Below are positions 1 through 8,149 of a stretch of 64,000 nt of DNA, one piece after another; the stretch's first letter is position 1, and every line of letters starts with the position of its first letter. The translations under genes and the position numbers were made by a program. The notes beneath the pieces are model-generated. The model worked only from the letters and a program-made list of their open reading frames with translations. It made no database searches and was not told the DNA's origin. The DNA lies in the NCBI RefSeq assembly GCF_000688255.1, contig NZ_JHYS01000012.1, positions 35,074-99,073 of the forward strand, given 5' to 3'. Origin of the DNA: Simplicispira psychrophila DSM 11588. GTDB taxonomy: Bacteria > Pseudomonadota > Gammaproteobacteria > Burkholderiales > Burkholderiaceae_C.

Positions 1-932
1 AACGAGTAGCCGGTGGGAACCACCAAGCCGACCACCGACTTGCTGCAACCAGCTTTTTCCATTTTTTCCATCAGCGAAGGCAGGGCCGACTCCGATGACG
101 ACGTGCCCAGCACCAGCAGCAGTTCGGCCTTGAGGTAGCGGATCAGCTTGAGCACCGAGAAGCCACACAGGCGGGCGACGATGCCCAAAATCACCACCAC
201 AAAAAAGATCGAGGTCAGGTAGAACGAACCGACCAGCCAGGCCAGATTCACCAGCGAGCCCAGACCAAACTTGCCGATGGTGAAGGCGATGGCACCAAAC
301 GCACCCAAGGGCGCCGCCTTCATCAAGATGCTCACCAGCTTGAACACCGGTGCCGTAAGGGATTCGAGAAAGCTCAACACCGGCGCGCCACGGTCACCCA
401 CCATGGCCAGGGCCGCGCCAAACAGCACCGCCACAAACAGCACTTGCAGAATGTTGTCGCCGACAAACGGGCTCATCAGCGTTTTGGGAATGATGTCCAT
501 GGCAAAGCCGACCAGCGTCATCTCGTGCGACTTGGCGACATACGACTTCACTGCCGTCTGGTCGAGATCGGCGACATTGATGTTCATGCCCGCACCGGGC
601 TGCACCACATTGGCCACGATCAGGCCGACCACCAGCGCCAGCGTGGAGAAGAACAGGAAGTACGCCATCGCCTTGCCAAACACCCGGCCCACCGTGCGCA
701 AGTGGGTCATGCCGGCAATGCCGGTGACGATGGTCAAGAAAATCACCGGTGCGATGATCATCTTCACCAGCTTGATAAAGGCGTCGCCCAGCGGCTTGAA
801 GCTGGTGGCAAATTCGGGCTGAAAGTGGCCCAGCAGCACACCCAGCACAATCGCTACCACCACCTGAAAATACAGTTGTCGGTAAAACGGCAACCGTACG
901 TTGTCGGTGGGTTCAGCATGAATGACGTGCAT
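1..932 (-). CDS. dctA: C4-dicarboxylate/proton symporter DctA, 5' part
   Basis: Inner-membrane carrier of the dicarboxylate/amino acid:cation symporter family, importing succinate, fumarate or malate. The visible 310 codons begin at an ATG preceded by GGAG six bases upstream and show alternating hydrophobic segments. The family signature [12 protein letters not shown] is near residue 285, followed by VVPTGYS at the window edge. The C-terminal third (DctA is usually about 430 residues) lies outside the window. It is divergent from a sensor kinase with a DctB-like sensor domain, so it is a plausible target of that system. The family is certain; dicarboxylate rather than glutamate/aspartate specificity follows from closest resemblance and context. 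Confidence 0.92.
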   Translation of the reverse strand, partial: MHVIHAEPTDNVRLPFYRQLYFQVVVAIVLGVLLGHFQPEFATSFKPLGDAFIKLVKMIIAPVIFLTIVTGIAGMTHLRTVGRVFGKAMAYFLFFSTLALVVGLIVANVVQPGAGMNINVADLDQTAVKSYVAKSHEMTLVGFAMDIIPKTLMSPFVGDNILQVLFVAVLFGAALAMVGDRGAPVLSFLESLTAPVFKLVSILMKAAPLGAFGAIAFTIGKFGLGSLVNLAWLVGSFYLTSIFFVVVILGIVARLCGFSVLKLIRYLKAELLLVLGTSSSESALPSLMEKMEKAGCSKSVVGLVVPTGYS

Positions 933-1152
933 AAGGTGCTCCAGAAGTGAGGGGGACAGCACCTGCGGGGTGCGTCGAGGGAGCCGTTTGTACCGCCGAA
1001 CACTTTTTGCGCCGATAACCTATTGGTATTAGGCTGTGCCCCTTTCATAGGCGAGCGCCACCGCAAGCCTAGGGTAAACACCTATGCCACAGGAACCCGA
1101 CGACGGCCCTGGGCGACCCTTTTCCATTCCGATACCACCACACCCCGCCACC

Positions 1153-3828
1153 ATGTCGAGACCCCACCTGCGCAAATTCTGGACGGTGCTCATGCTGCTG
1201 GGCGGTATGGCCGCCAGCATGTGGGTGGCCAGCCAGTGGGCCTGGCGGCGCTCGCTGCACGCTGAAAACGCCACCGTGCAGCGCCAGCTGGCGCTGTATG
1301 GGCAGACGCTGGCGCAGCGCATCGACCGCTATCGCACCCTGCCCGAGGTGCTGGCGCTGGACATGCAGCTGCGCGATGCCCTGCGCCAGCCATTGAGCGC
1401 GGCGCAGGTCGAGCAGCTCAACCGCAAACTGGAGCAAGCCAACGGCGCCAGCCAATCCTCGACCCTGACGCTGATCAACCGCGACGGCACCGCCATTGCC
1501 GCCAGCAACTGGCGCACCGCCACCAGCAATGTCGGCATGGACTACAGCTTTCGGCCCTATGTGCAGCAGGCGCTGAACCAGGGCCGTGGCAGCTTTTATG
1601 GCATTGGCGTGACCACCGGCGAGCCGGGGTATTTTTTGTCGCAGGCGGTTCGGGACGACAGCGGCCAAACCCTGGGGCTGGTGGCGATCAAGATTGCTTT
1701 GCAGGAGCTGGAACGCGAGTGGCTGCAGACACCCGACATCGTGCTGGCCTCGGACGCCCATGGCGTGGTGTTTCTGGCCAGCCAGGACGTCTGGCGCTAC
1801 CGCCTGCTGGCACCGCTGGACGCCGGGGAACGCCGTGAACTCAGTGCCACGCGGCAGTACTCCGGGCAAGCACTGCGGCCGCTGGACTACCGCACCGATG
1901 ACCACCTGGACAACGGTGGGCGCCTGGTGCGCTTGCAGACAGCCGATCTTCCCGCCCTGCCCGGTCGCATCCTGTGGCAGACGCAGCAATTGCCCGGTAC
2001 GCCTTGGCAGCTGCATCTGCTGCATGGCACGCAAAGCAGTGTGGCGGAGAGCCGCTGGGCAGCGGCGGCCGGCGGCGGTGGCTGGCTGGCGCTGGCGCTG
2101 CTGGTGCTGTTTGTCCACCAGCGCCAACGCCTGGCCACGCTGCGCCAGCGCAGCCGCCAGGAACTGGAGACGGTGCTGCAGCAACACGCCCAGGAACTGC
2201 GCACCGCACAGGACGGCATCGTGCAGGCCGCCAAAGAAGCCGACACCGGCCTGTCGCGCAGCCTGGAGCATCTGCCCCAGGGCGTGGTCATCATCGATGC
2301 TGCGCTGCAACTGGTGGCCTGGAACTCGCGCTACGTGCAGCTGTTTCGCTTTCCGCTGGACCTGCTACGGGTCGGCCAGCCGATTGAGGCCTTGCTGCGC
2401 CACAACGCACGCCGCGGCCTGCTCGGTCCCGGTTCGGTGGAGGATGCCATTGGACGGCGCCTGGCACACCTGCGCAGCGGCACACCGCACCTGCACGAAA
2501 GCGCCAAGGACGACGGCACGGTGCTGGAGATCCGCGGCAACCCGCTGCCCGAGGGCGGTTTTGTCACCAGCTATGCCGACATCACCAGCTACAAAAATGC
2601 GGCGCGCGAGCTGCGGTCGCTGGCCGACGCGCTCAAGCAACGCGTGGCCGACCGTACCCGCGACCTGGACGTTGCCCGGCGCGAAGCCGAACAGGCCAAC
2701 CGCTCCAAGAGCCGGTTTGTGGCAGCCGCCGTGCATGACCTGCTGCAGCCACTGAACGCGGCGCGCATGTTCACCTCGCTGCTGCGCGCGCACCTGTACG
2801 ACGAGGCGGGTCGCCACGCCGCCGACAGTATTGAAGGCGCGCTGGCGGCGCAGGACGCCATCCTGAGCAGCCTGCTGGACATTGCGCGCATGGAGTCCGG
2901 CCAGCTGGAGGTGCGCATCCGCGACGTGGCGCTGGGGCCGGTGCTGCAGGTGCTGGCGCACAACTTTGGCGTGCTGGCCGAGAGCCGGGGTCTGGCGCTG
3001 TCGTGCGTGGACACCCGCTGCGTGGTGCGCACCGATGACAACCTGCTGCGGCGCATCCTGCAGAATTTTGTCTCCAACGCCATCCGTTACAGCCGGCGCG
3101 GGCGCATTGTGGTCGGCTGCCGCCATGAGAGGGGCCCTGGCGGCGACCATGTGCGCATCGAGGTACACGACCAGGGCCCGGGCATCCCCGAAGCGCTGCA
3201 GCGCGAGATTTTTGAAGAGTTCCGCCGTCTCGACGAGGGCGGTGATGGCGACCGGGGCGCCGGCCTGGGCCTGGCCATCGTCGAGCGCCTGGGCCGCCTG
3301 CTGGGCCACGAGATTGGCCTGCGCTCACAGCTGGGCCAAGGCAGCGTGTTCTGGGTGCGGGTGCCGCTGGGCGACCCGGCCGCCACGCAACGCATCGATC
3401 CCCCTCCTACCGCCCCCGAGCCGGCAGAAGACGCTCCGCTGCACGGCGCCAGCGCCTGGGTGATCGACGACGATGGCCCCACCTGCGCCGCCACCCGCGC
3501 CCTGCTGCAGCGCTGGGGCTGCGCCGTGCCCCTGGCCGCCGGCGCGCCCGAGGCACTGGCCCAGGCCCTGCCCGGCCAGGCGCCGCAGCTGGTGTTGTTA
3601 GACGTCCACTTAGGCAGCCACCACGGCCCCGACCTGTACGCCCAGCTGTGCGAGCGCTGGGGACAAACGCCGGCGGTGATTTTGGTCACCGCCGAGCGCG
3701 ACGCCACGCTGCGCCGCCAAGCCGCCGAACGCGGCTGGGGTTTTCTGGCCAAACCGGTGCGGGCACCGGCACTGCGGGCGCTGATGAGCCAAACCCTGCT
3801 GCGCCTGCGCGAAAGTGGGACGGACTAA
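1153..3828 (+). CDS. Hybrid sensor histidine kinase with DctB-like periplasmic domain
   Basis: Membrane sensor kinase of 891 residues. TM1 is at about 9-27. The periplasmic region carries DctB-like features (FRPYVQQAL, GEPGYFLSQAV, DVWRYRLLAPL). TM2 is at about 304-323, followed by a coiled linker and a PAS domain at about 370-490 (LPQGVVIIDAALQLVAWNSR). The HisKA phosphoacceptor is His528 in AAVHDLLQPLNAAR. The HATPase domain has N box NFVSNAIRY and G boxes DQGPGIP and GAGLGLAIVE. The C-terminal receiver has acidic DDD, Asp817 and a KP lysine. The ATG at 1153 is chosen because it sits just before TM1; an ATG at 1084 would add 23 unlikely residues. It is divergent from dctA and convergent with a LuxR-type regulator. 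Dicarboxylate sensing is inferred from the sensor domain and the neighbour. Confidence 0.88.
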   Translation: MSRPHLRKFWTVLMLLGGMAASMWVASQWAWRRSLHAENATVQRQLALYGQTLAQRIDRYRTLPEVLALDMQLRDALRQPLSAAQVEQLNRKLEQANGASQSSTLTLINRDGTAIAASNWRTATSNVGMDYSFRPYVQQALNQGRGSFYGIGVTTGEPGYFLSQAVRDDSGQTLGLVAIKIALQELEREWLQTPDIVLASDAHGVVFLASQDVWRYRLLAPLDAGERRELSATRQYSGQALRPLDYRTDDHLDNGGRLVRLQTADLPALPGRILWQTQQLPGTPWQLHLLHGTQSSVAESRWAAAAGGGGWLALALLVLFVHQRQRLATLRQRSRQELETVLQQHAQELRTAQDGIVQAAKEADTGLSRSLEHLPQGVVIIDAALQLVAWNSRYVQLFRFPLDLLRVGQPIEALLRHNARRGLLGPGSVEDAIGRRLAHLRSGTPHLHESAKDDGTVLEIRGNPLPEGGFVTSYADITSYKNAARELRSLADALKQRVADRTRDLDVARREAEQANRSKSRFVAAAVHDLLQPLNAARMFTSLLRAHLYDEAGRHAADSIEGALAAQDAILSSLLDIARMESGQLEVRIRDVALGPVLQVLAHNFGVLAESRGLALSCVDTRCVVRTDDNLLRRILQNFVSNAIRYSRRGRIVVGCRHERGPGGDHVRIEVHDQGPGIPEALQREIFEEFRRLDEGGDGDRGAGLGLAIVERLGRLLGHEIGLRSQLGQGSVFWVRVPLGDPAATQRIDPPPTAPEPAEDAPLHGASAWVIDDDGPTCAATRALLQRWGCAVPLAAGAPEALAQALPGQAPQLVLLDVHLGSHHGPDLYAQLCERWGQTPAVILVTAERDATLRRQAAERGWGFLAKPVRAPALRALMSQTLLRLRESGTD

Positions 3829-3863
3829 GCCAGTCACGCAGGCGCTCAAAATACTATTTAATT

Positions 3864-3910
3864 AATAGCTATCAGCGCTTACCCATCAAGGTCTAGAGGC
3901 TATTTTTGGC
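3864..3910 (+). repeat. Comamonadaceae-type dispersed repeat, copy A
   Basis: AATAGCTATCAGCGCTT is followed by about 12 variable bases, then CTAGAGGC and TATTTTTGGC. It is the cleanest copy of a family found at least ten times in the window. It lies between the convergent kinase and response-regulator genes, where it may also fold at the transcript ends. Confidence 0.7.
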
Positions 3911-3945
3911 ATAAATTTACCCAGCCAAGCAACTTGGACTCTGGG

Positions 3946-4584
3946 TCAAAGCCCGTTCTCAGGCTCGAGGCTTTTGACCAGCACGGCGGCCTGGGTGCGG
4001 CTGTAGCAGGCCAGTTTTTTGAGGATGGCGGTGACATGCACTTTGACGGTGTTGCCGGCCAGTCCCAGCTCAGCGGCGATCTGTTTATTCAGCAAGCCAT
4101 CAGCCAGGCACAGCAGCACGCGAAACTGCTGCGGCGTCAGCTGCGCCAGGCGCGCGGCCAGCTCGGCGTCGGCCTCCGAGCGCTCGGCGGCCATCGCGGG
4201 AAACCAGCTACCGCCATCGAGCACGCTGGCAATCGCCTCGCCCATGGACTCCGCCGGGGCTGACTTGGGGATAAAACCGGCGGCGCCAAACTGCTGGGCC
4301 CGGCGGATGACGCGCGGGTGGTCGTTGGATGAAATCACCACCACCGGCACCTCGGGGTATTCACCGCGCACATGCAGCAGCGCTGAAAAACCGCGTGCGC
4401 CCGGCATACTCAGGTCGAGCAGCACCAGTTCGACCTCCGGGTGCTGCTGCAGCGTACTGCCCAGCGTGGCGGCACTGGCGGCCTCCAGCGTGCAGAACTG
4501 CGGCAGCCGCTGGTGCAGCACATGCAGCACCGCAGCGCGGAACAAAGGGTGGTCATCGGCGACCAACAGCGTAGGCTTGGACAT
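3946..4584 (-). CDS. LuxR/NarL-family response regulator
   Basis: Cytoplasmic DNA-binding response regulator of 212 residues. The receiver domain spans about 4-120 with acidic pair Asp10/Asp11, phosphoacceptor Asp57 in LVLLDLSMPG, Ser85 and Lys107. A LuxR-type helix-turn-helix follows at about 145-205 (LTPQQFRVLLCLADG, NKQIAAELGLAGNTVKVHV). It is convergent with the hybrid kinase ending at 3828 and is its likely partner. DctB normally works with the sigma-54 activator DctD, so the pairing here is different. It starts 43 bp after the stop of the FAA hydrolase gene on the same strand, so co-transcription is possible. Confidence 0.9.
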   Translation of the reverse strand: MSKPTLLVADDHPLFRAAVLHVLHQRLPQFCTLEAASAATLGSTLQQHPEVELVLLDLSMPGARGFSALLHVRGEYPEVPVVVISSNDHPRVIRRAQQFGAAGFIPKSAPAESMGEAIASVLDGGSWFPAMAAERSEADAELAARLAQLTPQQFRVLLCLADGLLNKQIAAELGLAGNTVKVHVTAILKKLACYSRTQAAVLVKSLEPENGL

Positions 4585-4627
4585 GGCCTGCAGTCTGCCA
4601 CGGGCATTGAAGGCACCGAAACCCTAT

Positions 4628-5608
4628 TTACCCCGCTGTCGCCACGGGCGCAATCGCCTGATCGATGGCGCCACACAGGCTGTGGCCGTCAGCGCCTTTC
4701 ATCTCGATGCGCAGGGTGTCGCCAAAACGCAGGTAGTCGGTGCTGGGCTGACCGTCCTGCAGGGTTTCGATGGCGCGCTTGTCGGCAAGGCAGTGGTAGC
4801 CCTTGGGCCAGTCGGTGCGGCCTTTGCTGGCGGGCACCGCGGGACTGCGCACGGTACCGCTGGCGACGATGCTGCCGGCGCGCAGCGAGCGGGTGCGCGC
4901 GGCGTGGGCGATCAGCTGACCAAAGTGCCACGGCATCTCCGCACCGGCGTCGCTCAGGCCGACCTTGCGCCCATTCCAGCTCGATTGCAGCGCCCAGTGC
5001 AGTCGCCCACCCTGCCAAGCGCTGCCCAGCTCATCCAGCGTCACCGCTACCGGGCTGAACGCCGTGGTCGGGCGCGCTTGCAGCGGGCCCCAGCCGCGCT
5101 CCAGTTCGGCCGGCAGCAGCTGGCGCAGGCAGACGGCATTGGCCAGCAGCAGCAGGCGCACGCTGTCCAGCGCTTGCTCGGGCGTGCAGGCGCGGCGCAC
5201 GTCGCCGGTGATGACCGCCACTTCGGCGCCAAAGTCAATGCCCATGGCTTCGCTGGCGATGGGCACGTCGTCACACGGGCCGAGAAAATCGTCACTGGCG
5301 CCCTGGTACATCAGCGGCGTGCCGGCAGTGCTTTGCTGCAGCGCCGGGGTGACGGCGCCCAGATACTGGGTGGCTCGCGGCAGCGGGGCCATGCACTGGC
5401 GTGGATCGAAAGGAAAGTTGTGGCGCACGCGCCCGGCGTTGAGCTGCACCGACAGGTCCTGCAGCTGTGGCGCCAGGAAAGTCCAGTCGTCCAACACCTG
5501 CTGCAGGCGGCTGGCAATGCCGGTCGGATAATGCGCGCTGCTCAGGTCGCGCGACACCACCACCAGTTGGCCGTCGCGGGAACCGTCTTTGTAGGTGGCT
5601 AATTTCAT
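4628..5608 (-). CDS. Fumarylacetoacetate (FAA) hydrolase family protein
   Basis: Cytosolic FAH-fold enzyme of 326 residues that hydrolyses or decarboxylates a beta-diketo acid. The start is the ATG of MKLATYKDG, the usual N-terminus of this family; an upstream in-frame ATG at 5767 would add a 53-residue Ala/Pro-rich stretch overlapping the divergent gene. The stretch around GIDFGAEVAVITGDV supplies acidic metal ligands, and the C-terminal part contains LRAGSIVASGTV and FGDTLRIEM, typical of the fold. No other tyrosine-degradation gene is nearby, so the substrate (fumarylacetoacetate or another 3-oxo acid) is open. Confidence 0.85.
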   Translation of the reverse strand: MKLATYKDGSRDGQLVVVSRDLSSAHYPTGIASRLQQVLDDWTFLAPQLQDLSVQLNAGRVRHNFPFDPRQCMAPLPRATQYLGAVTPALQQSTAGTPLMYQGASDDFLGPCDDVPIASEAMGIDFGAEVAVITGDVRRACTPEQALDSVRLLLLANAVCLRQLLPAELERGWGPLQARPTTAFSPVAVTLDELGSAWQGGRLHWALQSSWNGRKVGLSDAGAEMPWHFGQLIAHAARTRSLRAGSIVASGTVRSPAVPASKGRTDWPKGYHCLADKRAIETLQDGQPSTDYLRFGDTLRIEMKGADGHSLCGAIDQAIAPVATAG

Positions 5609-5688
5609 GGGAGCAAGGTCTTTGTGAATGTCAAAAGGGTTACGCGCGGCCGTATTGTCGGCCGCTGCCAGCGTCAGGCGTGGCGGCA

Positions 5689-6900
5689 ATGATGCCGCGC
5701 CTGACGCGGTGGCGGCTGACGGCGCTGGTGCTGGCGCTGCACTGGCTGGTGCTGGTCGGCTTGCCACTGCAGCAGCACGCTCCCCTGACCCCGCCGGCGC
5801 AGGTGTTCAGCACGCGCACGCTGGCCGCGCCGGCCCCCGCGCCGTCCCCGCCCCCCTCCAGCGCAGCCGCTGCCGTCCCCAAGTCCGCCCCGGTGCGCCG
5901 TACGCCAGTGCGCAAGCAACCGCCGGCGCCGGTCACGCCGCAGGCCCTCCCCGCCCCAGACACCACGCCGCAGCCCGCCAGTGCGGTTGCCGCCATGGCC
6001 CCATCCGAGGCCAGCGCCGAGAACGCGTCCACCCCCCCCGCAGAGGCTGAAACGCCCGGCGCCGCTGCAGCGCCGGAAGGGGCGGGCGCGCAAGCTGCCG
6101 CCACCGATCCCAACCCCACGCCCAACGTCCCTGCCGGCAGCACCTCTGCCGCTCCAACAGAACCCGTGCTGCCCACGTCCCTGGCACCGACCGGCGCCAT
6201 CGACATCGAAGTGCCCGGCGCCGTGGCCCGCAGCGGCCCCGGCACGACACCAGCAGTGCAGATTCCGGCACCACGGCGGCTGCAGTTCGATGTCAGCGGC
6301 GAAGCAAAGAAATTCCACTACAGCGCCCGTGCCGAGCTGCTGTGGCAGCACGACGGCCAGCATTACCAGGCGCGCCAGGAGATCAGCCTGCTGTTTTTGG
6401 GCGCGCGCACGCAAACCAGCGTGGGGGCCCTCAGCGACGGCGGTTTGCGCCCGCAGCGCTTTGGTGACCGCGCGCGCAACGAGCAGGCCGCACATTTCGA
6501 CTACGCCCAAGGCCAGGTCACCTTCAGCGCCAACACGCCGCCGGCAGCGATGGTGGTGGGCACGCAAGACCGGCTCAGCGTATTTATCCAGCTGGGCGCC
6601 CTGCTGGCGGCGGCGCCCGAGCGCTATCCGCCCGGCACGCGCATCAGCTTGGCCACGGTGGGTGCACGCGCGGCCGATGTGTGGGCGTTCACGGTGCAGG
6701 GCACGGAAATGCTGGATTTGCCGACCGGGGCCCTCAGCGCACTCAAACTGCAGCGCCTGCCCCGGCGCGACCATGAGTACGACCAGAAGGCCGAACTGTG
6801 GCTGGCGCCCACGCTGGGCTACCTGCCGGTGCGCATCCGCATTACCCAGGCCAATGGCGACTTTGCCGACCTGCGTCTGCGCAGCCAGGCACCGCCCTGA
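5689..6900 (+). CDS. DUF3108 domain protein with Pro/Ala-rich N-terminal region
   Basis: Predicted membrane-anchored protein of 403 residues. Tandem ATGs at 5689 and 5692 open a short basic stretch and a hydrophobic helix (about 8-26). A low-complexity Pro/Ala segment (about 30-190) follows, resembling TonB-like periplasm-spanning linkers. The C-terminal 200 residues form the DUF3108 domain (RRLQFDVSGEAKKFHY at its start, AELWLAPTLGYLPVRIRI near its end). DUF3108 proteins are thought to have a lipocalin-like beta-barrel fold in the cell envelope; their substrate is unknown. It is divergent from the FAA hydrolase with 80 bp between them. Confidence 0.8.
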   Translation: MMPRLTRWRLTALVLALHWLVLVGLPLQQHAPLTPPAQVFSTRTLAAPAPAPSPPPSSAAAAVPKSAPVRRTPVRKQPPAPVTPQALPAPDTTPQPASAVAAMAPSEASAENASTPPAEAETPGAAAAPEGAGAQAAATDPNPTPNVPAGSTSAAPTEPVLPTSLAPTGAIDIEVPGAVARSGPGTTPAVQIPAPRRLQFDVSGEAKKFHYSARAELLWQHDGQHYQARQEISLLFLGARTQTSVGALSDGGLRPQRFGDRARNEQAAHFDYAQGQVTFSANTPPAAMVVGTQDRLSVFIQLGALLAAAPERYPPGTRISLATVGARAADVWAFTVQGTEMLDLPTGALSALKLQRLPRRDHEYDQKAELWLAPTLGYLPVRIRITQANGDFADLRLRSQAPP

Positions 6901-7035
6901 GCAGCGGCCAGTCCCCCAGCCACAGCAGCGCCGCAGGGCTTGGGGGATACTCCCCAACAGGCACTACGCCCGCGCAGGACTTGAACTCCGCGCAAATGCT
7001 GTCATCTGACAAGCACACCGATCAGGGAGATCACC

Positions 7036-7341
7036 ATGCAAATGCTCTACGACTCAGAATCTTTTGTGGTTGTCCACATGTTGCCGGACGCCCTGGAGCA
7101 GGAGCACGTCCCCAGCGCGGACAGCCCCGACAGCCCCGAACCGGTGCCACAACTGGCCCGCCACGGTTTTCAGATCGTCGATAAGCGCTCGGGCAAAGAG
7201 CTGTATCTGGATGGCTCCTGGGCCGAGATGTTCCAGCAGAAAATTCTGGCTTGGCAGCGCGATGCACCGACCCAGGAAGAGGTCGAAGACACCCTGGACC
7301 GCTATACCGGGCTGGCGCAAAACCCGGTGGTGGTGCATTAA
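7036..7341 (+). CDS. DUF3567 domain protein
   Basis: Small cytosolic protein of 101 residues found in Burkholderiales. Family features are the N-terminus MQMLYDSESFVVVH, the core HGFQIVDKRSGKELYLDG, and TQEEVEDTLDRY with a C-terminal QNPVVVH. There is a good ribosome-binding site (AGGGAG, seven bases from the ATG). The function is unknown. The gene stands alone, with a repeat copy directly downstream separating it from the convergent narL. Confidence 0.85.
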   Translation: MQMLYDSESFVVVHMLPDALEQEHVPSADSPDSPEPVPQLARHGFQIVDKRSGKELYLDGSWAEMFQQKILAWQRDAPTQEEVEDTLDRYTGLAQNPVVVH

Positions 7342-7355
7342 AGTGACGAATTCAG

Positions 7356-7412
7356 CCTCAAAACAGCCTCAAACGCTTGAGTGACATGCGCTATATGCTA
7401 TTTATTCAATAG
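7356..7412 (-). repeat. Dispersed repeat, copy B
   Basis: On the minus strand: AATAGCATATAGCGCATG, a variable middle, then GAGGCTGTTTTGAGG. It matches copy A in order and spacing of its conserved blocks and lies between the convergent DUF3567 and narL genes. Confidence 0.6.
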
Positions 7413-7430
7413 CACATAGACCCCCAGCCT

Positions 7431-8144
7431 TCAAGACAGACGCAGCCGGTCGGCGGCGTAGACCGCAGCCTGCACACGCGAGCTCAGGTTGAGCTTGCGC
7501 AAAATGTGCTGCACGTGGATTTTTACCGTGGTTTCGGCAATGTCCAGCGTGCGCGCAATCTCCTTGTTGCTGGCGCCGCGGGCGATTTCACGCAATACCT
7601 CTTCTTCACGTGGCGATAGGGCAGGCGCTGCAGCACTGGCGCAGCCGTGCCCGGCCGGGGCTGGCACCGCCGCCGCGAGCAGCGCCGGCGCCAGCGCGTC
7701 CTGGGCCTGAAACGCCGCTACCAGCTTGCCCATCAACTCCACGCTCACCACCGGCTCGCCACACATCGCCCGGCGGATGGCCTGGGCCAGCAGATCGCCT
7801 TCAATCGTCTTGAGCAGATAGCCCTGCGCGCCGTTGCGCAGCGCCAGGGCCAAGTCGTGCGCGTCTTCGCTCACGGTGAGGATCAGCACCCGTGCCTGCG
7901 GCGCGAGCTGGCGCAGGTCTTTCACGGCATCGATGCCGCGCACACCGGGCAGGTGGTTATCGAGCAGGATGACGTCGGGCTGCAGCGCCGGCGCTAGGCG
8001 CAGCGCCTGCGCAGCGTCGCCGGCTTCGCCCACCACCTGCAGGCCGGCATCCTGCTCCAGCAGCGCAATCAGGCCACGGCGAAACAAGGTGTGGTCATCG
8101 ACCACCAACAGGGTGATGGGAGCAAGGGGCGTGCAATCGGGCAT
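7431..8144 (-). CDS. narL: NarL-type nitrate/nitrite response regulator
   Basis: Response regulator of 237 residues. The receiver has Asp16/Asp17, phosphoacceptor Asp62 in VILLDNHLPG, Thr90 and Lys112. An Ala-rich linker is followed by a LuxR-type HTH (LSPREEEVLREIARG, NKEIARTLDIAETTVKIHV). It lies 5 bp downstream of the sensor-kinase stop, so the two are co-transcribed. The NarL name rests on the NarX-like partner and overall similarity. It would bind promoters of nitrate-respiration genes, none of which is in this window. Confidence 0.85.
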   Translation of the reverse strand: MPDCTPLAPITLLVVDDHTLFRRGLIALLEQDAGLQVVGEAGDAAQALRLAPALQPDVILLDNHLPGVRGIDAVKDLRQLAPQARVLILTVSEDAHDLALALRNGAQGYLLKTIEGDLLAQAIRRAMCGEPVVSVELMGKLVAAFQAQDALAPALLAAAVPAPAGHGCASAAAPALSPREEEVLREIARGASNKEIARTLDIAETTVKIHVQHILRKLNLSSRVQAAVYAADRLRLS

Positions 8145-8149
8145 GGAGT

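Noticed and set aside
1084..1152. Start of the hybrid kinase at ATG 1084
   Set aside because: It would add 23 Pro-rich residues before the TM helix; ATG 1153 directly precedes the helix.
6901..6960. Terminator downstream of the DUF3108 gene
   Set aside because: A GC-rich imperfect hairpin can be drawn (CCCCCAGCC with GGGCTTGGGG), but the arms are mismatched and no T-tract follows.
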